Origin: Planococcus soli
GTDB taxonomy: Bacteria > Bacillota > Bacilli > Bacillales_A > Planococcaceae
Length of the DNA stretch: 64,000 nt
Assembly: GCF_016881065.1 (NCBI RefSeq)
Contig: NZ_WXYN01000022.1
Coordinates: 1 to 64,000, forward strand
Direction of reading: 5' to 3'
Numbering within the stretch: position 1 is the first letter of the stretch; every line of letters begins with the position of its first letter. Both the position numbers and the translations under genes were made by a program. A model generated the notes under the pieces. It saw nothing but the letters and a program-made list of their open reading frames with translations, did no database searches and had not been told where the DNA came from. This document shows, one piece after another, positions 8,441 to 17,170 of the stretch.

Positions 8441-9414
8441 AACAGTTATTAATAGGTGCTTTATCTTACATTGAAATTAAAGACTTTGCGGCTGAAGCTA
8501 TTATCTTGGAGGAACAAATCAACTTAATTAAAGACACCTATCCTATTGAAAAAGAATTTCTTACTGAATCTTTTATAAAAAAAATAGGATTAATAAATTT
8601 TGAAAAACTGACAACCGGTTTGACTCATTGCAGTGTTTTGGAAATTGATCAAGTTGTAAATGACCATTACGAAACGAATCCCTCGTTACTAGTTAATGAT
8701 TATTTGGGGTTGGTAAACGCATTTCAAATAGCTTTATGGTTCGTAAAAGATAATTCGGTTAATACTGGTAATCTCTATTCTTATAAAACAACCAGAGATG
8801 AAGTTGAGATTATCAATACAAGCACACTTTATAGTAATTCTGCAGGCGAATATTGTAATACTTATTTTTCTCTGGAGGAGTTAAAGCAAGCAATATCTTG
8901 GTTAAAGATAATAAAACCTCATTTATATACTGAAGAATTTAATACAAATTCTAAAGAAATGACTAATGCCCGTAATCATCGTAAAAATATGCAATATAAG
9001 GAGTTTAATCGTATAGTAAAGTCGTTGATGCTTATTTCTAATGCTAGGAATGATTCTTTTCTTCCGTCAAAAATTTCTTCCTATATGAGTGCTGTAGAAG
9101 CCTTAATTGCTTCTGATAGAGACTCATTAACTATGCAAGTTTCTGAAAGAGTAGCTGTATTAGTAGGAAACAGTAGAGACGATAAACTTCAAATACACGA
9201 CAGTTTAAGAGAGGCATATAAAGCCAGATCCTCTTTTGTTCATGGTGATAATTTAAGTAATAATATCGAACGTAGAATTGAAGAAATAAGTAGAGAGACT
9301 GATGATATAGTAAGGCGATTAATTATTAAAGTAATTACTGACTTTCCAGAAATTGCTGAACTAAACCCAGAGAAGTTAAAAAAATGGTATAAGGAAAAAT
9401 TGTTGTTTACTTAA
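8437..9414 (+). CDS. Apea-like HEPN domain protein
   Basis: 325 residues, clearly more AT-rich than its flanks, which suggests horizontal transfer. The C-terminal ~130 residues look like an Apea-like HEPN domain: SYMSAVEALIASD, then SERVAVLVGNS, then the R-x4-H motif R264-S-S-F-V-H269. In HEPN ribonucleases this R-x(4-6)-H pair is catalytic. The N-terminal ~180 residues resemble the variable sensor half of such single-gene proteins, and I cannot name it. AAAGGAGG precedes ATG 8437. The gene lies between the two broken pieces of a hydrolase gene. Anti-phage RNase activity is inference from the fold. Confidence 0.7.
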   Translation: MKQLLIGALSYIEIKDFAAEAIILEEQINLIKDTYPIEKEFLTESFIKKIGLINFEKLTTGLTHCSVLEIDQVVNDHYETNPSLLVNDYLGLVNAFQIALWFVKDNSVNTGNLYSYKTTRDEVEIINTSTLYSNSAGEYCNTYFSLEELKQAISWLKIIKPHLYTEEFNTNSKEMTNARNHRKNMQYKEFNRIVKSLMLISNARNDSFLPSKISSYMSAVEALIASDRDSLTMQVSERVAVLVGNSRDDKLQIHDSLREAYKARSSFVHGDNLSNNIERRIEEISRETDDIVRRLIIKVITDFPEIAELNPEKLKKWYKEKLLFT

Positions 9415-9629
9415 TCCTTAATTAAATCGCCTCACAGTTACGTATTGCAAAGTCGAAGTACAGAACTTTGAAACGAACTTGTACAGAGTTTTGCTTCAAT
9501 TAATCGCATCCCTCTTCCTGGAAAGTAAGAATAATTGAGTGAAAACGCCAATACACTGTCAACGCCTATTTTGTTTATATGAACTCAGTTTTTTAAAGAA
9601 AAAACGTACGTATCTTTTGCTAATCTTTT

Positions 9630-9674
9630 ATAGAAGGAATCAAAAAGATGCGGGAGGAGATGAAGTGAAGAAGT
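9630..9674 (+). repeat. 45-bp direct repeat, right copy
   Basis: Matches 8163-8207 with one mismatch. It brings a duplicate ribosome site and start codon in front of the hydrolase C-terminal fragment, but out of frame with it. Confidence 0.9.
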
Positions 9675-9912
9675 GGCGGCACTTGAGATTCCAGTCTTGA
9701 TAATTGCTAGCACAGCTGATTCGCAGGTGCCGACCTCCGATGCAGAAAGCTTGCATGCGGCGCATCCGGAATCCCAACTGCTGATTATTGACGATATAAA
9801 CCATGTGCTGAAAACGGTGGCGGATGAAGGCGAGAATGAGGCGGCATACAGCAATCCTGATTTACCGTTGGCGGAGGGGTTGATGGAGGGGATTGTTGGG
9901 TTTATGGAATGA
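9673..9912 (+). pseudogene. C-terminal fragment of alpha/beta hydrolase
   Basis: About 79 residues from the end of an alpha/beta hydrolase: the beta-strand/acid loop (IPVLIIASTADSQVPTSDAE) and the histidine loop (INHVLK). Nucleophile elbow and the rest of the fold are absent. The duplicated start codon at 9665 is in another frame, so the fragment cannot be translated as a signal-peptide fusion without a shift. It most likely belongs with the fragment at 8198. Confidence 0.75.
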
Positions 9913-9923
9913 AATAATATATG

Positions 9924-9957
9924 TAAAAAAAGCTGCGAAGGGATTCGCAGCTTTTTT
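9924..9957 (+). terminator. Rho-independent terminator
   Basis: AAAAGCTGCGAA/TTCGCAGCTTTTTT hairpin directly after the hydrolase remnant. Confidence 0.85.
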
Positions 9958-9959
9958 GC

Positions 9960-10445
9960 AGGGTTTTTGTACTCACTCAGGTAAAGACGCAGTTTTAAAT
10001 ATTTTCTCTATACTACTGCTTTAAGTGAAGATGTTAATGGACCTATAATAACAAAATTAATAAAGTCTTATGCGCCCCAGACCCAGAAACTGCAACACAG
10101 ATGGTGGGTATGGCTGCCGGCAGCATTTAGGATTTATGTGCACGTAACATCGACAAAGTATTACGCCGTGAAGGGGATGCGAGACATAGACAGGCTGAAT
10201 ACATCACAAAAACCAGCAACACCGGTTGTTGTCTTTTACCAATTAATTGTTACAATAATTTAGTAAATGTCACAGGAAAGTAACATAATTGTTTTATTTT
10301 TAGTAAATCTGGGTATATTACTTTCAAAGGCGTTTCATATTCTTAGTTTTGATATGAAAGTCTTACCTAATTTTTATACTGGGTTTTAGGGTACTGAATT
10401 TTAATCTCTATTCAGTTTACTATTTTAGAAAAGGGAGGAAAAAGG
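9960..10445. other. Intergenic stretch with a decayed coding fragment
   Basis: About 10070-10230 reads, through one stop, as SYAPDPETATQMVGMAAGSI-stop-DLCARNIDKVLRREGD and a little more. It looks like protein but has no start, and I could not assign the family. The remaining ~200 bp before 10446 is an AT-rich promoter region for the dehydrogenase. Confidence 0.35.
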
Positions 10446-11831
10446 ATGACGAAAGTTTCGTGGTCAGGATTAATGTTATTTACAATGCTGATTTTTGTAT
10501 TGGCTTTGGCAGCATGCGGCAATGATGATGCTTCAAACGAAGAAGCACCTGCTGATTCGGATGCTACAACAGAAGAAAGTGCTGAAACAGAAGAAAGTGC
10601 TGAAACAGAAGAAAGTGCTGAAACAGAAGAAGGTACTGAAGAGGGCACTGAAGAAGACGCTGAAGAGGGCACTGAAGAAGTTGATGATGGAAGTGCAGAA
10701 TCTCAACCAAAAGTTACTGAGTTTGAACCGGCATTTCCAGAACAAACAAGAGCACCTGCAGTAGTGACTGAAACAGAACTTAATGAGGAAGTTATTGCTG
10801 AAGGTCTTGGCGTGTCTTGGGGTATGGCAGAGTTTGAACCAAACCGCTTGCTTGTTACGCAAAGAGATGAAGCAGAACTTCTAATTGTAAACCTTGATGA
10901 GTTCTCTGTTTCAGATCCAATCGAAGGTACACCAGAAGTAAATAACGAAGGTCAGGGCGGGTTGCTGGATGTAGCCGTTGCACCTGATTTTGACGAATCA
11001 AGAATGGTATTTCTGACGTATTCTGAAGATGCTGAAGATGGTACTGTAACTGCAGTCGGTAAAGGTGTTTTATCAGAAGATGAAACTTCACTGGAAGATT
11101 TCGAAACATTCTTCCAAGCGACACCAGCATATGCTGGCGACTTGCACTATGGTGGACGTATTATCTTTGATGAGGATGGCAATCTGTTCCTAACAACGGG
11201 TGAGCGTTCAGATGACCCAATTCGCGAACGTGCACAAGACTTGGATGCTTACTTGGGCAAAGTCATTCACATTACACAAGATGGAGAAGCAGTAGAGTCG
11301 AATCCATTTATCGAAGATGAAGACGCACTGGATGGTATTTACAGCTACGGTCACCGTAATATTCAAGGTGTGGATTTCCACCCTGAAACAGGAGACTTAT
11401 GGATTGTTGAATTCGGTCCACAAGCTGGGGATGAACTGAATATTGTTGAACCAGGCAATAATTATGGATGGCCGATTGTTTCTTATGGTATCGAGTATAC
11501 TGGCGAATTGATCAATGGTGGTGTTTCAGAACACGAAGCGCAAGGCTTTGTTGAACCAAGATATTATTGGGATCCAACAAGTGCGCCAAGTGGTAGTTCA
11601 TTCTATGATAACGACGCAATTCCTGAATGGGAGAACAACTTGCTCATCGGTGGTTTAGTGTCGAGCTATATTGCACGTGTCGTTATTGAAGATGACACCA
11701 TCGTTGGAGAAGAACGTCTATTAACTGATGAAGGCGAACGTTTCCGTGATATTCTTGTAACTGAGGATGGCGCGCTTATTGCAGCCACTGATGGCGGTAA
11801 GATTTATAAAATTTCTGCAGCAGGTGAATAA
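10446..11831 (+). CDS. PQQ-dependent sugar dehydrogenase-like lipoprotein
   Basis: 461 residues. The signal peptide has lipobox LALAAC (Cys24). An acidic linker (about 28-80) contains three perfect 18-bp repeats at 10571-10624 (EESAET units), followed by EEGTEE repeats. The rest is a beta-propeller of the soluble aldose sugar dehydrogenase type: GLGVSWGMAEFEP, GLLDVAVAPDF, GDLHYGGRIIFDEDGNLFLTTGER, YSYGHRNIQG and WIVEFGPQAGDELN. This family oxidises aldoses with PQQ, passing electrons to the membrane, and here would act outside the cell. No PQQ synthesis genes are in the window. AAAGGGAGG lies just upstream of ATG 10446. Confidence 0.88.
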   Translation: MTKVSWSGLMLFTMLIFVLALAACGNDDASNEEAPADSDATTEESAETEESAETEESAETEEGTEEGTEEDAEEGTEEVDDGSAESQPKVTEFEPAFPEQTRAPAVVTETELNEEVIAEGLGVSWGMAEFEPNRLLVTQRDEAELLIVNLDEFSVSDPIEGTPEVNNEGQGGLLDVAVAPDFDESRMVFLTYSEDAEDGTVTAVGKGVLSEDETSLEDFETFFQATPAYAGDLHYGGRIIFDEDGNLFLTTGERSDDPIRERAQDLDAYLGKVIHITQDGEAVESNPFIEDEDALDGIYSYGHRNIQGVDFHPETGDLWIVEFGPQAGDELNIVEPGNNYGWPIVSYGIEYTGELINGGVSEHEAQGFVEPRYYWDPTSAPSGSSFYDNDAIPEWENNLLIGGLVSSYIARVVIEDDTIVGEERLLTDEGERFRDILVTEDGALIAATDGGKIYKISAAGE

Positions 11832-11856
11832 AAACGCGCTCCTGTGTCCAAAAGGA

Positions 11857-11929
11857 TTCAGTTTACTAATTGCAATTGCATGAAGAATAAGCCGTATCCA
11901 GAAACCTCAATGGTTAATGGATACGGCTT
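11857..11929 (+). repeat. Dispersed repeat A, copy 2 (hairpin/terminator)
   Basis: TTCAGTTTACTAATTGCAAT leader and the AAGCCGTATCC...GGATACGGCTTT hairpin (11889-11929) downstream of the dehydrogenase. Just before it is CGCTCCTGTGT, resembling the start of repeat B. Confidence 0.8.
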
Positions 11930-12278
11930 TTGTATGTAATCTAAGAAGTAATTGACTTTGATAGAGAACTTAATGATGTTCAGACTTCCATAAGCAGTAT
12001 ATCTGGGATCATAGACACCGACTGATTAATACAAATAGCGTTTCTCTCGGCGCTTGTTGCATTTTATTCAAGCTCATATTTTGTTTAGGAGTTGTGTCGT
12101 TCCCTGGGAAGTGGGATTTTCAAGTACTAATATGCAAACAAGTATGTGAGCTATCCTAAATCATTACCTTATTTACTAAATGAACTAAATATTCTAAAAT
12201 TTTTAATCTTTTCACTAGGAATCGAACGTAAGTTCTGTTATATTAAATACATACCACTATGGAATGAGGTGTATTTCG
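11930..12278. other. Intergenic stretch
   Basis: AT-rich, no gene seen. It contains the TGTGTCGTTCCCTGGGAAG motif (about 12094), a degenerate head of repeat B. Confidence 0.4.
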
Positions 12279-12605
12279 ATGGTGCTTGCAATCAAAGAAG
12301 TGAACGGATTTGAAAAAGGAAAGAAATATACTAAGGAACTTGAGTTTGTTTCTTGCTTTAAAAGCGACGAATATCGAGTAATCGCTTTAGCAGATAGAGA
12401 TGGCTATGTTTTTTATTGGACAACTACAGAAGATTCGCTTGAATATCGAAATTTCCGCAAAAAAGCTACTTACACATTTAAAGTTAGCTATATTTCTACA
12501 ATAGTCGGTCCTTCTAGACCTAAGGTCATTATTGCAGAATTGGATGATGTAACAGCTGAAAACAGCATGTATGGTAAGGCAGAGCAATATAAATTAAATG
12601 CTTAA
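12279..12605 (+). CDS. Small hypothetical protein
   Basis: 108 residues, not recognised. It is predicted as a compact beta-rich soluble protein (YRVIALADRDGYVFYWTTTE, TYTFKVSYISTIVGPSRPKV) without signal or membrane segments. ATG 12279 is preferred to ATG 12264 because GAGGT (12266-12270) is then 8 nt upstream. It stands alone, followed by a good terminator. The protein could be a single-stranded-DNA-type OB fold, but no diagnostic motif supports a claim. Confidence 0.7.
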   Translation: MVLAIKEVNGFEKGKKYTKELEFVSCFKSDEYRVIALADRDGYVFYWTTTEDSLEYRNFRKKATYTFKVSYISTIVGPSRPKVIIAELDDVTAENSMYGKAEQYKLNA

Positions 12606-12616
12606 TATATATTTGT

Positions 12617-12649
12617 AAAAAGAACCTTGATGCTCTCAAGGTTCTTTTT
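12617..12649 (+). terminator. Rho-independent terminator
   Basis: AAAAAGAACCTTGA/TCAAGGTTCTTTTT hairpin 12 bp after the stop codon. Confidence 0.9.
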
Positions 12650-12687
12650 GTTTAGATATGTAAATGTTAGTCTTTCCATCAGGGATT

Positions 12688-12735
12688 ATCTCCCCGCACT
12701 CTTTGCATTCACATTTAGAGTGTGGTATTTTTATT
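12688..12735. repeat. Repeat B, 3'-half only
   Basis: CCGCACTCTTTGCATTCACAT followed by AGAGTGTGGTATTTTT resembles the terminal hairpin of repeat B (compare 7904 and 18670). Confidence 0.45.
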
Positions 12736-12813
12736 TATTTATCAGCATAAATTAGGAAATGCGTCGCTTCCACGGAAGCGAAATGGTTTATTTTAAAAGA
12801 GGGAGATTAATAT

Positions 12814-13761
12814 ATGAGTAAGTTTTCTATTGTGGCAATTAGTTTATTGGCATTTATCATCATCGCTCTTGCCTTTGCCGGGGATTTCTTTTACGGCGAA
12901 GCTGTGCAGCGGGGGACTGAAGTTGAACTTTATGAGGAAGAAGAAGTTCCAGTGACAATCGTTCTTGAAGATGAACAGATTATCGAGGAAGCGGCTGAAT
13001 GGTACGAAGAGCAGGAATTTGAAACGGCTTCTATCCTTTCATATGACGATCTTAGGTTGGAAGGTGACTTTTTGGAGAACGAAGATTCGGGTGGGAAAGC
13101 CGTGATCCTTGCACATGGCTTCCGCGGAAACAGTGAAGATATGAAAAATTTTGTTCAGTTTTATTATGACCAGGGATTTGATGTTTTAATTCCCGATGCT
13201 CGTGGCCATGGAGGGAGCGAAGGGGATTATATTGGTTTTGGCTGGCACGACAGGCTGGATATAAAGCAATGGACCCAGCTGCTCATTGATGAGGAAAACA
13301 GCAGCGATATTTTTCTTCACGGCGTTTCAATGGGAGCGGCGTCCGTATTGATGACGAGCAGCGAAGAGCTTCCGGCGGCAGTGAAAGGGATTATTGCTGA
13401 CAGCGCTTATACGTCAGCGGCGGATATTTTATCTTATCAGCTCGAGTCTATCTACAATCTGCCGGCGTTTCCGCTCATTCCAATCACTAGTGGTATTACA
13501 GAACTCAGAGCGGGTTTCACTTTTAATGAAGCCTCCGCGCTCGAGCAAGCCGCAAAAAATGCGCTTCCTTTGTTTATCATTCATGGAGAGGCGGACGAAC
13601 TCGTCCCGACGTCGATGGCAGAAGAACTGTACGAAGCAGCAGGCGGCGACAAAATGTTTTGGACAGTTCCGGACGCCGGACATGTTAAAGCCTATACGAT
13701 AGCCACTCAGGAATATCAGGAGCGGCTGAAGAGATTTATTGTGGAAAGTATGGAAAATTGA
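12814..13761 (+). CDS. Membrane-anchored alpha/beta hydrolase (YqkD-like)
   Basis: 315 residues. One N-terminal membrane helix (about 4-23) anchors the protein with the catalytic domain outside. Alpha/beta hydrolase elements: oxyanion HGFRGN, GHGGSEG loop, nucleophile elbow G-V-S172-M-G, acid D261 in HGEADELVP and H290 in DAGH, so the full Ser-Asp-His triad is present. Length and layout match the YqkD-type family of Bacillales, usually annotated as esterase or peptidase of unknown substrate. GAGGGAG precedes ATG 12814. The next gene follows almost directly. Confidence 0.88.
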   Translation: MSKFSIVAISLLAFIIIALAFAGDFFYGEAVQRGTEVELYEEEEVPVTIVLEDEQIIEEAAEWYEEQEFETASILSYDDLRLEGDFLENEDSGGKAVILAHGFRGNSEDMKNFVQFYYDQGFDVLIPDARGHGGSEGDYIGFGWHDRLDIKQWTQLLIDEENSSDIFLHGVSMGAASVLMTSSEELPAAVKGIIADSAYTSAADILSYQLESIYNLPAFPLIPITSGITELRAGFTFNEASALEQAAKNALPLFIIHGEADELVPTSMAEELYEAAGGDKMFWTVPDAGHVKAYTIATQEYQERLKRFIVESMEN

Positions 13762-13766
13762 TTTGC

Positions 13767-14251
13767 ATGAAATGGGCGTCTGCTTGGGAACGGAAAGGCG
13801 CATGCTCGTCAATCGGTGGGAACGGGATTACGAGCGGCGGATGGAAGAGCTTAGTGACCGGTATAAGCAGCATTTCGAATCGATCAAAGCGGAGCTCCCG
13901 TCAGCCGCAGTCGAATTGGTAGAGAATGGCCTGCACGATGCGGTCGTCCTTTCTGTTGAAAGACCATCTGAAGATCTGCTGGTCCTGATGCTCGACTGTA
14001 GTGGAGGTTTCTATTATTTCACGGATTTCCGACTCACTTTTGAAGGAGTCACCTATTCGAACGTTCCGGCTGATTTCAAAGGTGCATGGTGGCTGTATGA
14101 TGAAATTTACAAAACGGAAGATAGCTTTGAGCTTCATACATTGTTCGACTCGCCGATGATAGAGACAGTAATTCGCGCGCGCGATGTAAAAATCGAGCCG
14201 CTGAAACTGCCGTTAATGCGCCGGTTGCAGAAATGGTATAGAAGAAGGTAG
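13767..14251 (+). CDS. DUF4085-like protein, N-terminally short
   Basis: Up to 161 residues depending on the start (ATG 13767 or ATG 13803; neither has a good ribosome site). The C-terminal ~110 residues resemble DUF4085: GLHDAVVLSVERPSEDLLVL, GGFYYFTDFRLTFEGV, FKGAWWLYDEIYKTEDSFELH. As I recall, family members carry about 100 more N-terminal residues, absent here because the hydrolase gene ends just upstream. So this may be a 5'-truncated remnant, translated by coupling if at all. Function of the family is unknown. Confidence 0.6.
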
Positions 14252-14261
14252 TTTACAGTGC

Positions 14262-14313
14262 AAGGAGGCTAAAAGAACGATCCCATCACGGATCTATTTC
14301 TCAAGCCTCCTTT
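14262..14313. terminator. Hairpin between convergent genes
   Basis: AAGGAGGCT/AGCCTCCTT long stem with an inner GATCC/GGATC pairing, between the DUF4085-like gene and the convergent monooxygenase gene. T-runs are weak on both sides. Confidence 0.55.
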
Positions 14314-14325
14314 ACAATTTCTCCC

Positions 14326-15858
14326 TCACTCCGCTCCAAAAGCCATAATCCCAAAAGCCTCCAAATACATTTTCAACACACGCACCCATTGCTTTTCAGT
14401 CGCAAGCGCCACGTGTCCATCCGGCCGGATCAGGTACAGCGCATCTTGCTTGAATCCTGCGTTTTTCATCTGTACTTCCCATGGAAACTCATGGAGCTGG
14501 AGCGACTGCGCATGGGCAAAGTCGATCAGTTCGGGCTGCGCTTTGCCGTATATGTGAATTTGCCAATCGACGGAACGCAGCGGCGCGAAATTATCGCCGT
14601 TTGCGGTTTCAATCCACGGCAAGCGCATGCCGCCGTAGACTTTACCGGCTTTGCCCTTGCTGAAGAGGCTGTTGCGGTAATTGATGTGGATTTGAGACAA
14701 GATCTTAAAAGCATTTTTTGAGGGGAATGAAAATTTGAATAGGGACGGTAAGACGTAAGGGACGGCATACTCCCGCAGCAAAGTGCCGCGCAGTTTTTGG
14801 CTGACGATCGTTTGGAATGCTTTGTCGGTTGTCGCGATCAACCGGCGCGCAAAGGCGATGCGCTCTTGTTCGTAGGTGCTCAATATTCTAGGAGCGACTT
14901 TCCCTTGAACCACCGCTGCGAGTTTCCATCCCAGATTGATGGCGTCCCCAATACCGGTGTTCATGCCTTGTCCACCGGTCGGGCTGTGCAAGTGTCCGGC
15001 GTCACCCAGAATAAAGACACGCCCTTTGGCAAATCGCTCGCTGACGCGGTTGTGGACGCGGTAGGTCGAAAACCAATTGACCTTGGCCGCGCTCACGCGG
15101 ATTTTGTTTTCAATGTAATTGGTGATGTCACTGTATTGGACATCGGTGCGTTCGTTGAATTCCTCGGGCACAATGCCGAGGATTCGTTTGGTGTTGGCGT
15201 TGCGGACGTTCATATACAGCATAAAGCCGTCATTGTCCATGTACATGTCCATCTTTTCCATATCGTCTACCGGTTCTTCGGTTTCGATATCAGCGACAAA
15301 GAATAATTGCTTGTACGTGCCGCCGGGAAAGTCGAGTCCCAGTCCTTTTCGGACCATGCTGCCGGCCCCGTCGCATCCGCATAAATAGGCAAATTCCGCT
15401 GTTTCTTCTGGCTGTCCTTGTTGCTGTATCACGGCATTCACGCCAGCTCCTGTGTCTTCAAACGAAAGCAACGAGGTGTTCCATTCCACTTCGATGCCTA
15501 TTCGACTTAATTCGTCCTCAAGAATTTCTTCGTGCTCGTCTTGCGGCAAACTCAAGATAAACGGAAACGGGCTCAGCCCTTTGCCCAACTCATGGAATTT
15601 CACTGTGGCTCTCACTCGTTTGCCGTCGCTGACATCCAGCGACAAAATCGGATGCCCCCGCTTGATGTTTCGTTCGGCGAGGCCCAGTTGCTCGTACTGC
15701 TCCAATATGCGCGCATGCACAGCGAGCGCACGTGACGCTGTGCCGGTTCCTGCGTTTTTATCGATGATCCGAAACGGCACGCCTTGACGCGCCAGGCTAG
15801 AGGCAAGAGCCAGGCCAGTGGGGCCAGCTCCGACGATTAAGATTTGTGGGTTCATCAT
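14326..15858 (-). CDS. FAD-dependent aromatic monooxygenase (PheA/TfdB type)
   Basis: 510 residues. The N-terminal FAD-binding Rossmann fold has GAGPTGLALASSLARQG at residues 8-24. A DG-like motif sits in YLCGCDGAGSMVRKGLG, and the second FAD motif is FILGDAGHLHSPTGGQGMN. These are the three fingerprints of class A flavoprotein hydroxylases, which use NAD(P)H and O2 to hydroxylate an aromatic ring. The C-terminal ~120 residues are thioredoxin-like as in PheA/TfdB. TAGGAGG lies 6 nt before ATG 15858 (a second ATG 3 nt later is also possible). It is a single-gene unit and the substrate is unknown. Confidence 0.9.
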   Translation of the reverse strand: MMNPQILIVGAGPTGLALASSLARQGVPFRIIDKNAGTGTASRALAVHARILEQYEQLGLAERNIKRGHPILSLDVSDGKRVRATVKFHELGKGLSPFPFILSLPQDEHEEILEDELSRIGIEVEWNTSLLSFEDTGAGVNAVIQQQGQPEETAEFAYLCGCDGAGSMVRKGLGLDFPGGTYKQLFFVADIETEEPVDDMEKMDMYMDNDGFMLYMNVRNANTKRILGIVPEEFNERTDVQYSDITNYIENKIRVSAAKVNWFSTYRVHNRVSERFAKGRVFILGDAGHLHSPTGGQGMNTGIGDAINLGWKLAAVVQGKVAPRILSTYEQERIAFARRLIATTDKAFQTIVSQKLRGTLLREYAVPYVLPSLFKFSFPSKNAFKILSQIHINYRNSLFSKGKAGKVYGGMRLPWIETANGDNFAPLRSVDWQIHIYGKAQPELIDFAHAQSLQLHEFPWEVQMKNAGFKQDALYLIRPDGHVALATEKQWVRVLKMYLEAFGIMAFGAE

Positions 15859-16185
15859 AGAGACCTCCTAATGAGTATCACGCCTGCTGATCAGTCTAGT
15901 TTCAAGTGTCATGTAAAGCTATAAAATCGAGTAGATGAAAAGTTCTTATAAGAAAAAAGCATGTGATACCGAACTGAAAAGATCTTGTACAGCTACTATA
16001 TCCTTAATCGACCCATTTCAAGCAAAAAAATAGTGTCCTGGAGCGTACAATTTAAACACGGAGCAATCATCGGGACGTGATAGAATAACAAGTAGTGGAA
16101 CGGAAAAATAAACGGTATGGCCTTGCCTGGCAGAAAGTGCAGTATTCACAATTGATAGATGAGTTGAAAGGAATGAAATAGCAAA
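15859..16185. other. Divergent intergenic region
   Basis: Promoter space between the divergent monooxygenase and the gene at 16186. No operator I can name. Confidence 0.3.
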
Positions 16186-16641
16186 ATGAACAAAATGGTC
16201 GAACAAAAAATGAACGAGATGACAGAAGTGTTTAACAGTTTGCCGAATTGCCGGATTGAAACCGATGAGGGCGGCCGAATTTTGATTGTGAGCGACAATC
16301 CGGTCCCTTGGAGTGACGCGCTTGAGAAGAAGGATGCGCATTCGGCGTATAAAATTGGGTCCATTAAGCCTCATAAAGCGGCACTCGGACTGTATATTGA
16401 TTTCCCACATGATTATATAGAGATTGACCGGGTAGATGACATCATCGATCCCGAATTCACATTGACTTATTATGAGCCAGGCACCAAGACATCAACAGTG
16501 AAAAGCTGGTGGAGGTTCCGTTCGGACGAGAAGTTCGACAGCATCCACCTTGTTCTGAGAAAAACAGAGCTGGAATTGTATGATTTCAAGAGAGAAGAAT
16601 GGGTTCGATTGATGGAAGAGATAACTGGTGTTCATAAGTGA
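16186..16641 (+). CDS. Hypothetical protein
   Basis: 151 residues, family not recognised. It is soluble, acidic and aromatic-rich with alternating strands (ILIVSDNPVPWSDALEKK, KAALGLYIDFPHDYIEID, VKSWWRFRSDEKFDSIHLVL). There is no signal peptide or membrane helix. AAAGGAA is 13 nt before ATG 16186, a weak but usable site. It is monocistronic, followed by repeat A copy 3. Confidence 0.6.
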   Translation: MNKMVEQKMNEMTEVFNSLPNCRIETDEGGRILIVSDNPVPWSDALEKKDAHSAYKIGSIKPHKAALGLYIDFPHDYIEIDRVDDIIDPEFTLTYYEPGTKTSTVKSWWRFRSDEKFDSIHLVLRKTELELYDFKREEWVRLMEEITGVHK

Positions 16642-16683
16642 TTTATTGCATAGCCGAATAAAAATCGTCTTTAAGTGTCGAAC

Positions 16684-16755
16684 TCAATTCAGTTTTTAAC
16701 TACAATTGCATCAATAAAATGCCGTATCCAGTGACCTTAAGGGTTAATGGATACT
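16684..16755 (+). repeat. Dispersed repeat A, copy 3 (partly broken hairpin)
   Basis: TTCAGTTTTTAACTACAATT leader, GCCGTATCCA, ACCTTAAGGGTTAA loop and TGGATAC, then a T-run. The closing CGGC is lost, so the stem is shorter than in copies 1 and 2. Confidence 0.7.
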
Positions 16756-17040
16756 TTTTTTTTATTTTATCCGGGGCAGCTGGGAATCACGCATACAGTA
16801 GGAAGAATCAGATTTTTATCATACTCGTATTACTGTGTGTACTTTTTAGCAGAATTTTATAATCGTTGCATTCACGTTGTGGGTGCGGTTTTTTATTTTA
16901 TAACTGCTGGCAACTGCTCATCATCTTTGTTTCGCGTGTAGAGAACGAAAATTGTTTTGTTTATAAATAGTATTTTAAGTGTATATTAATGCGTGGTAAA
17001 ATAATCTCTATAAGTCATATTCCAGGAAAACCCTTTAAAA
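16756..17040. other. Intergenic stretch with a repeat-B tail
   Basis: About 16862-16900 carries CGTTGCATTCACGTTGTGGG followed by TGCGGTTTTTT, similar to the terminal hairpin of repeat B. No gene seen. Confidence 0.4.
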
Positions 17041-17053
17041 AGGAGCCTGAACA

Positions 17054-17170
17054 ATGACGATGAAAGAACAAATTTTCAAGCAAGATGAATCATTTCTCAA
17101 CTGAAATTACCCAAATAAGACGCCATCTACATAGGTACTCTGAATGATCACATCAAGAAGCGAAGATGGA
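17054..17170 (+). pseudogene. Remnant of an M20 amidohydrolase N-terminus
   Basis: An ATG at 17054 behind AAAGGAG starts MTMKEQIFKQDESFLN and stops. After a frame change the DNA reads STEITQIRRHLHRYSE-stop-SHQEAKME. IRRHLH...PE...QE is the N-terminal signature of M20D amidohydrolases (compare IRRHLHQHPELSFQEEK in the intact gene at 46746). Only ~40 codons survive, with at least one frameshift and one stop. It lies directly before an intact M20 peptidase gene. Confidence 0.75.

Noticed and set aside
10571-10630. Three 18-bp tandem repeats as a CRISPR-like or regulatory array
   Set aside because: They are in frame inside an acidic lipoprotein linker (EESAET units), with no spacers; a simple coding repeat.
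14389-15806. Several long frames on the plus strand opposite the FAD monooxygenase gene
   Set aside because: They are shadows of a well-supported minus-strand gene, without ribosome sites or recognisable protein motifs.
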